From the NCBI GenBank assembly GCA_021295715.1, contig JAGWBV010000010.1:1-48254 (forward strand): a stretch of DNA of 48,254 bases, read 5' to 3'. Under the pieces are notes generated by a model. It saw only the letters and a list, made by a program, of their open reading frames with translations. It did no database searches and was not told the origin of the DNA. Made by a program: the position numbers and the translations under genes. Source of the stretch: Candidatus Poribacteria bacterium (GTDB taxonomy: Bacteria; Poribacteria; WGA-4E; WGA-3G). This document shows, one piece after another, positions 33,656 to 41,932 of the stretch. How positions within the stretch are numbered: the first letter of the stretch is position 1; each line of letters starts with the position of its first letter.

Positions 33656-34795
33656 TTAATTCCCAAAAAAGAAGTGTTCTAAAAGTTCACCAACGAGGTA
33701 GCCAACGCCTGCGACACCAAGCCCTACAACAAACATGTCAATACCACTACGAAACAAACCCCGCCCAGTGAAGATACTTCGGGCACCACCAACAGCAAAG
33801 TGGGACAACATCGCGAGCGTAAACGAGATCCAGATGGCAGCTGCTCCCCTTGTAAAAAGGAACGGTGCAACCGGAATGAAGGCACCGATAGCAGTCGCGA
33901 GTCCTGTAATCCACCCCTCTTTGAGCGGAGCTGTATGTAACTCACCTATTTTAAGTTCAGCTTGGACCTTTTCTGCCAGTGCTCTTTCTGGATCACTCAT
34001 CACTTCTTGTGCGAGTTCGCGAGCCTGCTCTTCGGGCATGCCCCGTGCGGCATAAATAAGTGAAAGTTCCTCTTCCTCAAGATCAGGCATGAGGCGAATT
34101 TCCTCTCTTTCGACTTCTATTTCGTGCTCATAAACCTCCTGCTCACTTTTTGCAGCGAGGTAGCCTGAAGCCCCCATAGACAGCGAGTCGGCGACCGTCC
34201 CAACGATGCCTGTCACGAGAATCGTAGAGACATCGGAGGTTGCCGCGATAACGCCGGCGACTAAACCGAAGTTCGCCGTTAATCCGTCGTTGAACCCATA
34301 AACGATGTTGCCTACCATACCTCCAGACTCGGTTTTGTGCCACGGTTCATCACTTGAGCCGGTAAGCTCCTGTAAACTTTTCGTATGCTGGGCAGACTCT
34401 TTGGCTAAAGCAAGTGCAGCCTCTTTGATATCCGTCCTCATGCTGTTCCTGTGAAGCATTAAATAGTCTTTGACTTCACTTGCCTCCTCATTCAACATCT
34501 GAGAAAGCGGGAACTCACCTCCAAATCGGCGAGCATACCACGCCATCAACCTTGCTTTCAATGTCGGACGATGCTTTTTAGCCTTTATATTGTATGTATC
34601 GAGCATTCGTTCCCACCGGTCCACATGTCGAGTTTCCACCACAGCAAGTTCGCTTAATATTTCTCTCCGCTTGGCGTCCGACTCAAGTTCAGCAAAAACG
34701 CCATATAGAAAACTGGCATCCACTTCGTCTTGCAAATAACCTCTCCACACCTTGATCGTTTTACTGTCCGGTCGAACCTGTTTTTGTTGTTCCAT
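33656..34795 (-). CDS. mbfA: Ferritin-like/VIT fusion, MbfA-type iron/manganese transporter
   Basis: 379 residues. Residues 1-150 are a ferritin-like (erythrin) helical bundle with ligand-type Glu/His (LQDEVDASFLYGVF, VVETRHVDRWERM, NEEASEVKDYLML, AKESAQHTKSL). Residues about 160-379 are a VIT1/CCC1 domain (GNIVYGFNDGLTANFGLVAG, TVADSLSMGASGYLAAKSEQ, then four to five membrane helices). MbfA proteins export Fe or Mn from the cytoplasm. It lies between the MntR-like regulator and the uptake system, so export and import share one locus. The last codons hold the ribosome site of the binding-protein gene. Confidence 0.85.
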   Translation of the reverse strand: MEQQKQVRPDSKTIKVWRGYLQDEVDASFLYGVFAELESDAKRREILSELAVVETRHVDRWERMLDTYNIKAKKHRPTLKARLMAWYARRFGGEFPLSQMLNEEASEVKDYLMLHRNSMRTDIKEAALALAKESAQHTKSLQELTGSSDEPWHKTESGGMVGNIVYGFNDGLTANFGLVAGVIAATSDVSTILVTGIVGTVADSLSMGASGYLAAKSEQEVYEHEIEVEREEIRLMPDLEEEELSLIYAARGMPEEQARELAQEVMSDPERALAEKVQAELKIGELHTAPLKEGWITGLATAIGAFIPVAPFLFTRGAAAIWISFTLAMLSHFAVGGARSIFTGRGLFRSGIDMFVVGLGVAGVGYLVGELLEHFFFGN

Positions 34796-34910
34796 TTTAG
34801 ACTCCCTTCAAATATACCTATCGCTCTTTGTTAGACCGTTGTGAAAGTTGCAACACGCTCACCTACTACAAAATGACCTTTACTGCCCGCTGATCGCCGA
34901 CTACCGACCG

Positions 34911-35576
34911 CTATTCCGGATCTTTCACTTTATCCACAAAAACCTGTTTCGCGACCTCACGCCCAATAACGACCTGCTGTCCAGCAACGTCGATAGTAAA
35001 GGGACCTGCAAACGGAGCAACTTCAATCACTCGGAATGCTGTGCCCGGGTAGAGATTGAAACTTCCTAAATGCCGAAGCATCGCCGAATCGGTGTCACTC
35101 ACTTCAGCAACAATGCAGGATTGTCCACTACACAAGTCTGTCATTGGAATGGATTCAGTTTTCGTTACAACGCCGTTTTTATCGGGTATCGGTGAACCGT
35201 GGGGATCGGCAGTTGGGTAGCCGAGAAACTCGTCCATTCGTGCCTCCACGTCTTCCGAAATGACATGCTCCAATTTTTCTGCTTCCTCGTGAACACCATC
35301 CCACGGAACACCGAGTGCCTTGAATAGATAAAGTTCCAATAAGCGATGGTGCCGGATAATTTCGAGTGCGATTGCTTTCCCAGTATCTGTCAGCGTAACA
35401 CCGCGATAGCGCTCGTGTCTTACCAGTTTCATCGTCTTCAGTTTTTTAATCATCCCAGTGGCAGACGCGGGCTTCACATTGAGGTATTCTGCTAAAATGC
35501 CGGTCGAAACTTTACCGACTTTCTCTTGCAATTTATAGATCGACTTGAGGTAATCCTCAGCTGCATGTGTAAGCAT
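34911..35576 (-). CDS. mntR: DtxR/MntR family metalloregulator
   Basis: 221 residues from the ATG at 35576 (GGAAAG upstream), a better choice than extending to 35657. MLTHAAEDYLKSIYKLQEKV and KPASATGMIKKLKTMKLV are the winged-helix DNA-binding part; HRLLELYLFKALGVPWDGVH and EEAEKLEHVISEDVEARMDE form the dimer/metal domain; DPHGSPIPDKNG leads into a C-terminal SH3-like (FeoA) domain ending in VIGREVAKQVFVDKVKD. Three-domain members repress metal uptake when Mn or Fe is bound. It is first in the locus and its own promoter carries the predicted operator, so it is autoregulated. Confidence 0.9.
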   Translation of the reverse strand: MLTHAAEDYLKSIYKLQEKVGKVSTGILAEYLNVKPASATGMIKKLKTMKLVRHERYRGVTLTDTGKAIALEIIRHHRLLELYLFKALGVPWDGVHEEAEKLEHVISEDVEARMDEFLGYPTADPHGSPIPDKNGVVTKTESIPMTDLCSGQSCIVAEVSDTDSAMLRHLGSFNLYPGTAFRVIEVAPFAGPFTIDVAGQQVVIGREVAKQVFVDKVKDPE

Positions 35577-35661
35577 CGTTCTTTCCAATCCGCAAAGGGA
35601 ACAGACAATGCCTTTAGTTTCCCACTGCGGTAAGTAAATATATGAGCATTTACCCATTCAG

Positions 35662-35683
35662 TTTTAGGCACTATGTGCCAAAA
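35662..35683. promoter_or_regulatory. Imperfect second metalloregulator operator
   Basis: TTTTAGGCAC, TAT, GTGCCAAAA: the same TTTAGGC/GCCTAAA half-site motif as the primary operator with one base missing in the right arm. It lies about 40 bases downstream in the mntR leader. Confidence 0.5.
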
Positions 35684-35705
35684 TTGTTAGAAACGTTGAG
35701 AAATT

Positions 35706-35725
35706 AATTTAGGCGTGCCTAAATT
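35706..35725. promoter_or_regulatory. Primary MntR/DtxR-type operator
   Basis: AATTTAGGC GT GCCTAAATT is a perfect 9-2-9 palindrome of the TTAGGnnnnCCTAA type used by DtxR/SirR/MntR-like regulators. It overlaps the end of the -10 box and spans the expected transcription start, so a bound repressor would block the promoter. Confidence 0.8.
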
Positions 35726-35751
35726 ATATATTATGCAAAACAAAATGTCAA
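35723..35751 (-). promoter_or_regulatory. Consensus promoter of the metal-homeostasis locus
   Basis: On the minus strand: TTGACA (35751-35746), 17-base spacer, TATAAT (35728-35723), both boxes perfect. The expected start is near 35716, inside the operator palindrome, leaving a leader of about 140 bases to mntR. A dispersed repeat copy begins one base beyond the -35 box. Confidence 0.85.
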
Positions 35752-35752
35752 A

Positions 35753-35839
35753 TTTTAATTATTCCTTGCGGATCGGTCAGGTGGGTTTAGATATTGACGT
35801 GCCTCTCCGTATAACCGCACTTCATTTCATTACGTGCTA
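35753..35839 (+). repeat. Dispersed CTTGCGG repeat, copy 5 (full length)
   Basis: TTTTAATTATTCCTTGCGG, ATCGGTCAGGTGGGTTTAG, ATATTGACGTGCCTCTCCGT, ATAACCGCACTTCATTTCAT and TACGTGCTA; close to copy 7. Its head abuts the -35 box of the mntR promoter. Confidence 0.75.
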
Positions 35840-35865
35840 CGGTTTCATTAAAACCCGAGCACGCG

Positions 35866-35897
35866 TTTTCATTGTTCCTTGCGGGTCGGTGAAGTGG
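35866..35897 (+). repeat. Dispersed CTTGCGG repeat, copy 6 (head only)
   Basis: TTTTCATTGTTCCTTGCGGG then TCGGTGAAGTGG; the head and first third of the repeat, in tandem with copy 5 just before the 3' end of the next minus-strand gene. Confidence 0.6.
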
Positions 35898-35916
35898 ACG
35901 AGAAGGACAGGTGTCG

Positions 35917-36969
35917 CTAAAAGTCGTTGAATACTTTCACGGGTTGTCCTGTCTCAATAGACTCCCACGCCGCCACGCCGACAGCAATAGATTTTGCACC
36001 GTCAATGACATTCGGCGACGGTTCTAAATCTTCTTCAAGACACTGCTGAAAATGGCGCATATATCGGATAACCGTTTGTCCGTGTCCGTAAACGCTTGTA
36101 TCTATTTCAGGAGGGCAGATCACTTCAAAGGGTTCTCTGGTGGCCATTTTATCGAGCATCAACTTGACGTGTCCCTCTTTGTTGTCCGTAAAGTCCCCAA
36201 TTACTGTCCCTTTACTTCCGAAAACGGATATCTGCTGCATCGGCATCGGGGGATGGACGACATCGTAAAGCCCCATCGCTCTCGCAATCTGTCCGCTCTT
36301 AAACTTCAGGTTGAGAAAAAAATTGTTCTTTATAGGGTATTCCGGTGTGAGTAAACCTTTAGTTCCGTAGGCGTGCACCTCATCTACATCACCGAGGAGA
36401 CAGCGCAATAGGTCAACAGGATGCACAATACCGCCGAACATCAAATCTTGTGGTTCATGGAGTCGCCACGGCGTGAAATCATAGACCTCGCGCATGTCGT
36501 GGACATAATAGGCATCCGCCAGCATAATGTCGCCTAAATCACCGTCGTCGAGGAACCCTTTCATCGTCAAAAACTGTAGGTCAAACCGCATCGACTGCCC
36601 CACAAGGAATTTGACCTTATGCTCGCGCACGAGATCCACCAATTGTTGGGCATCGGCTAACTTGGTCACCATCGGCTTTGTGCAAATGACATGTTTACCT
36701 GCTTCAATCGCCGCAACGCAATGTTCGGCATGTAGGTGGTCCGGGGAATAGATAGCAATGACAGAAATATCGTCGCGCTGCACGAGTTCACGATAGTCTG
36801 TTGTCCAAAAGTCCACGCCAATTTGGTTGGCATAATTCTCAAGCACATCTGCCTGCTTCGCGCAGATACCTCGGAGTTCATATTTCAGGTCCGGTACATC
36901 TTTTAACAGGGTCGCAGTTGACCCCATATTCGTGGGGTTCATCCCAATAACGCCCAATCCTATTGCCAT
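35917..36969 (-). CDS. Gfo/Idh/MocA family oxidoreductase
   Basis: 350 residues; AAGGAG lies before the ATG. Rossmann loop IGLGVIGMNPTNMGSTA is an unusual variant in which the second and third Gly of GxGxxG are replaced by Met-Asn-Pro; VICTKPMVTKLADAQQLVDL has the Lys-Pro motif and FGGIVHPVDLLRCLLGD the conserved His/Asp. The remainder is the sugar-binding sheet. A promoter lies at 37005-37033. Its placement upstream of the metal locus looks incidental. Substrate unknown. Confidence 0.9.
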   Translation of the reverse strand: MAIGLGVIGMNPTNMGSTATLLKDVPDLKYELRGICAKQADVLENYANQIGVDFWTTDYRELVQRDDISVIAIYSPDHLHAEHCVAAIEAGKHVICTKPMVTKLADAQQLVDLVREHKVKFLVGQSMRFDLQFLTMKGFLDDGDLGDIMLADAYYVHDMREVYDFTPWRLHEPQDLMFGGIVHPVDLLRCLLGDVDEVHAYGTKGLLTPEYPIKNNFFLNLKFKSGQIARAMGLYDVVHPPMPMQQISVFGSKGTVIGDFTDNKEGHVKLMLDKMATREPFEVICPPEIDTSVYGHGQTVIRYMRHFQQCLEEDLEPSPNVIDGAKSIAVGVAAWESIETGQPVKVFNDF

Positions 36970-37004
36970 TTCGTATCTCCTTCCTGAGTCAATTACGTAT
37001 CGCT

Positions 37005-37033
37005 ATTCTATCATAATTCACTTTTGCTGGCAA
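37005..37033 (-). promoter_or_regulatory. Promoter of the Gfo/Idh/MocA gene
   Basis: On the minus strand: TTGCCA (37033-37028), 17-base spacer, TAGAAT (37010-37005), about 35 bases before the ATG. Confidence 0.55.
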
Positions 37034-37041
37034 ATAGGAGT

Positions 37042-37799
37042 TTATTTTCCTATATCTGAGTCAAGTTCCTTCGCCTTTTTGAAATCTGCCTTCGCTTCCT
37101 TTTTTTGCCCAAGCAGCACTTTCACAAGCGCGCGATTATAGTAGGGTCTGGCAAAATCGGGCTTGAGATTGATAGTTTTATCGAAATCCTCAACCGCCCC
37201 ATTGTAATCATCAAGTTTTGCCTTGGCAACACCGCGCGTGTGATAACCGTAAGGGTTTTTTCGCGTCTAACTCGATAGCCGAATCACAATCAATTATCGC
37301 TGCTTTGTATAGGCTTTCGGCTTCCGCGATATTCCCTTTATCAGATTCAAAATCACCCAAGCAAATTTTTGTATATCCGCGAATGATGTAGGCGTATGTA
37401 TCATGTCGGTCATAACTGGTAGCCTGATCAACGTCTTCAATTGCGGCGTAATAGTACCGCTGTGCTTCCGTGATATGCCCTTGAGTAGTTTCAGAGATGC
37501 CCAAGGAGACCTTCACCGCCCCGCGCTCGGCGTATGAGGGAAACTTTGGGTAGATACTGTTGGCTTTATCAAAGTCTTCAATGTTGAATCCCCTCTCCGT
37601 AAACCACAGCGACCGTAGATGCTTTTACTTTTTCTGTATCTAAACCTTCAGCCACACCAAGGGGGAGGCCGGGACCTTCTGGAGTGCCGCGCGGTATAAC
37701 ATATACTGAATGCAATTCAATATGCTGGGGTGTTTGCGCGCATGAAAGCATAAGTCCTAAAGCGAGAAAACTGAGTAAAAATTTACTGAAGCCTTTCAT
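37042..37799 (-). pseudogene. Decayed lipoprotein/TPR gene with internal deletion and frameshift
   Basis: The start is intact: a lipoprotein signal (FLLSFLALGLMLSCAQTPQ), then HIELHSVYVIPRGTPEGPGL and EKVKASTVAVVYG. From near 37587 the sequence continues in another frame as NIEDFDKANSIYPKFPSYAE and TPR-like units (AAIEDVDQATSYDRHDTYAY). After a second break at a run of six A (37256-37261 on the plus strand) it goes on as NPYGYHTRGVAKAKLDDYNG and PYYNRALVKVLLGQKKEAKA to the stop at 37042. ASTVAVVY is how trypsin-like protease domains start in similar proteins, so the protease part seems deleted. The second break could be a homopolymer sequencing error; the first is a real loss. Confidence 0.7.
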
Positions 37800-37987
37800 A
37801 AATATGTTTCCTTCGCAATTAAGGTTTCAATTGTCTATTCAAATGATACTGGCTGTTTACTATATTAGTTTATCATTTGCCCAGTCTCCTTCAAAAAGAT
37901 GTGAAGAATGCTAAAATATACAATTTATGGGGCTAAAGAAAAAACGAGAATCCAAGGCATAAAGAGATCACACTGATTGAAAATTGT

Positions 37988-38016
37988 TTGCCTTCTGCGC
38001 CAATATGATGTAGAAT
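37988..38016 (+). promoter_or_regulatory. Candidate promoter of the TRAP permease gene
   Basis: TTGCCT at 37988-37993, 17-base spacer, TAGAAT at 38011-38016, about 31 bases before the ATG. Confidence 0.45.
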
Positions 38017-38047
38017 TATTAAAGGGATTACCCACAGCGGAGGAAAA

Positions 38048-39964
38048 ATGACACAAACTGAAACTAAAGAAATCTCTGGTCTTGACGCCCAACGAACCGA
38101 GTTAGAAAAAATATACAAATGGATTTTTGAACTCGGTGCGGCTGCTCTCGTTCTCTTTTATATCTACAGTGCAGGGTTTGGGAGTGCAAATGAGCAATTT
38201 CATCTCGGTTTCTATCTCTTGTTGACCTTCGCGCTGATTGGTATCTTTTACCGATGTCGAAAGAACTCACCAACATCCCGCCCATCACTCATAGATCTGG
38301 GCATGATTGTCCTCAGTATCTTTACCATCGGCTACTGGATTGTAGAGTACCCGAATCTGGTCAACCGAGCGGGCAATTACAGTCAACTCGATATTTTCGT
38401 AGGTGCGGTCGCGATTCTGATTAGCTTTGAAGTAAGCCGTCGGACGGTCGGTTGGGCACTTCCGATCATCGCTGTGGTGGGTATCCTCTATGCTCTTTTC
38501 GGTCGTTCTTTACCGGATGCCATCTCGCACCACGGTTTTACACCCCGTAGGATTATCGAATACTGCTTTTTCAGTCAAGCCGGTGTCTTTGGCATCATGG
38601 CGAACGTTATGGCGACCTACGTGATCCTCTTCATCTTCTTCGGAGCTTTTCTGGAGAAATCGGGAGTCGGTCAATTCTTTATTAATTTACCGATGTCGAT
38701 AGCAGGACGTTCAATAGGGGGAGCGGCGAAAGTTTCGGTCATGACGTCCGGTTTTTTCGGGTCTGTCGCAGGAAGTGCGATTGCAAACACAGTCGCGACT
38801 GGGACATTCACCATACCATTGATGAAACGAACAGGCTTTCGTCCCCACATCGCTGGGGCAGTCGAGGCTTCCGCGTCCGTAGGTGGGCAATTTCTACCAC
38901 CGGTGATGGGGGCAGGTGCGTTTCTCATGGCAGAACGGACAGGACTCCCTTATAGTAAGATTGCGCTCTTATCCATCATGCCAGCGGTGCTCTACTTCAT
39001 CTCCGTCTGGGTAATGGTACATTTTGAAGCGAAAAAGCAAGGAATAGAACGGATACCAGACGCAGAAATTCCTAAGTTTCTGCCCCTCCTTAAAAGTGGT
39101 TGGTATTACCTACTGCCGTTGCTCACCCTCGTCGGAATCCTAATCGCTGGATATACGGCTTACAAGGCGGCATTCTTCGCAATTCTCGTTACAATCGCGG
39201 TAAGCTACTTCCGACCCGAGACGCGCCTTACACCGAAACGCATCTGGGAAGCGATGGTGACGGGGGCAAAGAATTCGCTCGCCATTGGCGGTGCTGTTGG
39301 CACCATTGGTATCATCGTCGCCGTCATAGATTTGACGGGTTTAGGAAGGATTTTCCCAGATTTAGTGCTGTCGGTTGCAGGGGACAACAAGGCTATCGCA
39401 ATTATGCTTCTCGCTGCGGCATCTTTAGTGTTGGGTATGGGAATCCCTGTGACAGCCGCCTATCTGATTACCTCTGAACTCGCTGTGCCGATCCTGACGA
39501 CTCCTGAGATGGGCATACCGATTATAGCTGCGCATCTGATTATCTTCTGGCTGAGCCAAGACTCCAACATCACTCCACCGGTCGCCTTGGGAGCCTACGC
39601 AGCTGCCGCTATCGCCCGTGCTGATCCATGGAAAACAGGATGGGCATGCTTCAAGTTTTCCAAACTTCTCTATATCATGCCGCTGCTGTTTGCATATACC
39701 CACATCCTGTTCACAGGAGGCACACCGGTTGAATATACACTCTCTGTGGTATCTGCTGTTGTCGGTACTGTTATCTTCTCCATCGTAACGATGGGCTTTT
39801 TCGTCCGTAAGACGCATTGGTATGAGTGGGTCTTGCTTGCACTTGCGGCGTTTCTGGCATACGTCTATAACATCTGGACGTTCATCATCGCCATAGTCCT
39901 CGTCGCGATTGTGTACATCCTTCAGAAACGTACTTTTAATTTTCCTTGCGGTTCGGTCAGGTAG
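38048..39964 (+). CDS. TRAP transporter permease, fused 4TM/12TM subunits
   Basis: 638 residues; GGAGG before the ATG. The N-terminal four helices (about 20-165) replace a separate small DctQ subunit; from about 170 the DctM-type large subunit follows, with GGAAKVSVMTSGFFGSVAGS, AVEASASVGGQFLPPVMGAG and WLSQDSNITPPVALGAYAAA as family signatures. It drives Na+-coupled uptake of organic acids delivered by a periplasmic TRAP (TAXI-type) binding protein, which is not present here, so this permease is an orphan in the window. The last 11 residues (RTFNFPCGSVR) and the stop codon come from a dispersed repeat copy, so the natural C-terminus was probably altered. Confidence 0.9.
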   Translation: MTQTETKEISGLDAQRTELEKIYKWIFELGAAALVLFYIYSAGFGSANEQFHLGFYLLLTFALIGIFYRCRKNSPTSRPSLIDLGMIVLSIFTIGYWIVEYPNLVNRAGNYSQLDIFVGAVAILISFEVSRRTVGWALPIIAVVGILYALFGRSLPDAISHHGFTPRRIIEYCFFSQAGVFGIMANVMATYVILFIFFGAFLEKSGVGQFFINLPMSIAGRSIGGAAKVSVMTSGFFGSVAGSAIANTVATGTFTIPLMKRTGFRPHIAGAVEASASVGGQFLPPVMGAGAFLMAERTGLPYSKIALLSIMPAVLYFISVWVMVHFEAKKQGIERIPDAEIPKFLPLLKSGWYYLLPLLTLVGILIAGYTAYKAAFFAILVTIAVSYFRPETRLTPKRIWEAMVTGAKNSLAIGGAVGTIGIIVAVIDLTGLGRIFPDLVLSVAGDNKAIAIMLLAAASLVLGMGIPVTAAYLITSELAVPILTTPEMGIPIIAAHLIIFWLSQDSNITPPVALGAYAAAAIARADPWKTGWACFKFSKLLYIMPLLFAYTHILFTGGTPVEYTLSVVSAVVGTVIFSIVTMGFFVRKTHWYEWVLLALAAFLAYVYNIWTFIIAIVLVAIVYILQKRTFNFPCGSVR

Positions 39965-40018
39965 GTTGAAACATCCACGTCCTTTCCGTATATCCGCACT
40001 CCATTACATTACGTGCTA
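39934..40018 (+). repeat. Dispersed CTTGCGG repeat, copy 7 (full length, overlaps a gene end)
   Basis: TTTTAATTTTCCTTGCGG, TTCGGTCAGGTAGGTTGAAA, CATCCACGTCCTTTCCGTAT and CCGCACTCCATTACATTACG with TGCTA. The first 31 bases are the end of the TRAP permease coding region including its TAG. Confidence 0.8.
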
Positions 40019-40093
40019 AATGCTTCGCTTATTTTACTCAGACAGGTTTCTTGACCGAGAGGGAGCATAATCTTAGGAAATCTACAGAACACG

Positions 40094-40165
40094 TTTTTAA
40101 TTTTTCTTGCGGTTCGGATTCGGTCAAGTAAGTTTGGAATTTGAAATAACTTTCAATGCTGCACT
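40094..40165 (+). repeat. Dispersed CTTGCGG repeat, copy 8
   Basis: TTTTTAATTTTTCTTGCGG, TTCGGATTCGGTCAAG, TAAGTTTGGAATTTGAAA and CTTTCAATGCTGCACTC. It lies between the TRAP gene and the end of the next minus-strand gene. Confidence 0.7.
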
Positions 40166-40176
40166 CTGATAGCTGA

Positions 40177-41070
40177 TTAAGGTGTACCAACAATTTCTTG
40201 GAGTCGCTGCAAGATTGCATCAGCGGCTCTGCGAGATTCCTGTTGGTTGAATCGCTCAACCGCTTGCCCTGCACGAAAGGTGTTCCCTCGGTAGTAACGC
40301 CAGAAAATGAATACTCCAAACAAAGCCGCGTCTACATAATGTCCATCTAATACCGCATCAACAGCGACAAAACCGAGCGCGCCGTTCAGCAGAAGTGCAT
40401 TTAACCCATCTGTCCAATCTCCTACATAGACCTGCCCTGCACCGGGAAAAATTGTCGACAACACCTCTGCAAACTTCACAGATTTCAGTGGCATATCAGC
40501 CGCTGCATCAAGTAATACCTCAAGTCTTTCATCGGTCGTATAGTTTCGCAGTGATTCGCGGGCATCCTCCCACCGAAACTGATAGATATATGCAACGGCT
40601 TGCAAGAAGAGCGCGCGCCGATACAGATGAGCGGAGGGGGTTCGCATGGTCACCTTAATCAATTCCAATCGAGCGAGATCGTAGTCCTGCGCGGCAATCA
40701 GCGTTACGGCGAGTTCGAGTTGGTATGCCGATTTTGTTTCGGCATCTATCGTGAGATGTGTAGCTGCTCGCAAGGAAGTGACTGCTTCTGCCCACACCCC
40801 TTGCGCTCTATAGGCGAGTCCGATGTTGTAATATACTTTACCAACACGCGCATCATCTGGATGAAAGAAGAGGAAACGCTTATATTCGGTGATAGCAGCA
40901 TCGTAGTTGCCTTGCGCGGCGAGATGTTCGCCGAGGGATAACGGAAGTTCCTCTGCGATTGCCGTGAAACCGCTGAAAAGTAAAGAGGCACTGATTAAGA
41001 AAAGAGATATAGACTTGTTTAAAACTTTCACTTTTCGGACGTAAACATCATTAGGCATCATAACGTTCAT
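40177..41070 (-). CDS. TPR protein with C-terminal membrane-associated domain
   Basis: 297 residues. A signal peptide (ISLFLISASLLFSGFTAIAE, about 21-40), then tetratricopeptide-like helices: LSLGEHLAAQGNYDAAITEY, VYYNIGLAYRAQGVWAEAVT and LAVTLIAAQDYDLARLELIK. The end has KFAEVLSTIFPGAGQVYVGD, a motif seen in small membrane proteins that follow TPR regions, and two hydrophobic segments (ALLLNGALGFVAVDAV; DAALFGVFIFWRYYRG). The start is uncertain: ATGs at 41070, 41061 and 41058 all lack a strong ribosome site. Probably periplasmic, inner-membrane attached; specific role unknown. Confidence 0.75.
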   Translation of the reverse strand: MNVMMPNDVYVRKVKVLNKSISLFLISASLLFSGFTAIAEELPLSLGEHLAAQGNYDAAITEYKRFLFFHPDDARVGKVYYNIGLAYRAQGVWAEAVTSLRAATHLTIDAETKSAYQLELAVTLIAAQDYDLARLELIKVTMRTPSAHLYRRALFLQAVAYIYQFRWEDARESLRNYTTDERLEVLLDAAADMPLKSVKFAEVLSTIFPGAGQVYVGDWTDGLNALLLNGALGFVAVDAVLDGHYVDAALFGVFIFWRYYRGNTFRAGQAVERFNQQESRRAADAILQRLQEIVGTP

Positions 41071-41239
41071 CTTGCTGAGATGTGGTTTTATCCATAGTAT
41101 ACGCCATTACGATCGGTATGTCAAACGCATATTCACGAACTTTTTTCAGGTTTACATGTCTAAATCGAACAACAAACCTAAACATCCACGGCGCCTTTGC
41201 GTGAACGTGGTTCCTCCGCAAAGAAAGAGAATTTCGACC

Positions 41240-41842
41240 ATGAAAACAGACACAACGACACGACTGGGCACCTTCGTTAATACCCGCATGAAAGCACTTT
41301 TTGTCGCGCAAGACGATAAACCTGCAACGTTAAAAAGAATCAACCTTGCACGACTGACACCCTTCCAGCGCGGGTTGCTCGTCGCCGATGGAACGGTTAC
41401 GCAATTAATTGAAGCGTATACGCTCATGCAAGTAGAGGTAGCCTTACTCCAGCAAACAAAACAGACCCTATCTGCTGAAAACACATGGCTCCAGCTGCCT
41501 GCCGGAGCAGAGATCATCTCACGGCAAGTAGTTCTCCAAACCCACTCACAGGAAGAATCATTACCAATAATACATACGTATGCGGACTCCCTCATTGTGT
41601 CGCGACGTTTGCCTGAGTCAATTTTGGATGGATTAGAATCCGACAAACAGGGGCTCGGTGGACTTTTGCGGCGTAGTGGTTTAGAGACTCGGCGTGAGCT
41701 GCTCTGGTGCGGTATTGAGGTACTAACCGATCCACCGTCGGCGGTGGCACATCTTGAAGGTGAAAAGTTTATCAGTCGCACCTATCGAGTGTTCACAAAT
41801 CATAAGCCGCTTATGCTGATTAATGAGAAGTTCCCACTTTAA
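41240..41842 (+). CDS. Chorismate lyase (UbiC)-like / DUF98 protein
   Basis: 200 residues from the ATG at 41240 (AAAGAAAGAG upstream); an ATG at 41156 would add 28 residues without a better site. The fold pattern follows UbiC: LTPFQRGLLVADGTVTQLIE, then WLQLPAGAEIISRQVVLQTH with the product-binding Arg position, an LGGLLRRSGLETRRELLW segment, then TYRVFTNHKPLMLINEKFPL with the catalytic Glu position. UbiC turns chorismate into 4-hydroxybenzoate and pyruvate, the first step to ubiquinone or other benzoate-derived compounds. No quinone genes are nearby. Similarity is from motif order only, so the activity is tentative. Confidence 0.65.
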   Translation: MKTDTTTRLGTFVNTRMKALFVAQDDKPATLKRINLARLTPFQRGLLVADGTVTQLIEAYTLMQVEVALLQQTKQTLSAENTWLQLPAGAEIISRQVVLQTHSQEESLPIIHTYADSLIVSRRLPESILDGLESDKQGLGGLLRRSGLETRRELLWCGIEVLTDPPSAVAHLEGEKFISRTYRVFTNHKPLMLINEKFPL

Positions 41843-41932
41843 TCATCGGGAACACTAACTTTCAAGGATAGAGATACACTTTGACCTTGGAAATGTTAAT
41901 TTTTAGAAATAATTGAAAGGAGAATACTTCTG

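Noticed and set aside
37256-37261. Programmed frameshift at the AAAAAAC run of the minus-strand TPR gene
   Set aside because: The frame change needed is +1, not the -1 slip typical of such sites, and the gene has another disruptive break upstream, so decay or a homopolymer error is simpler.
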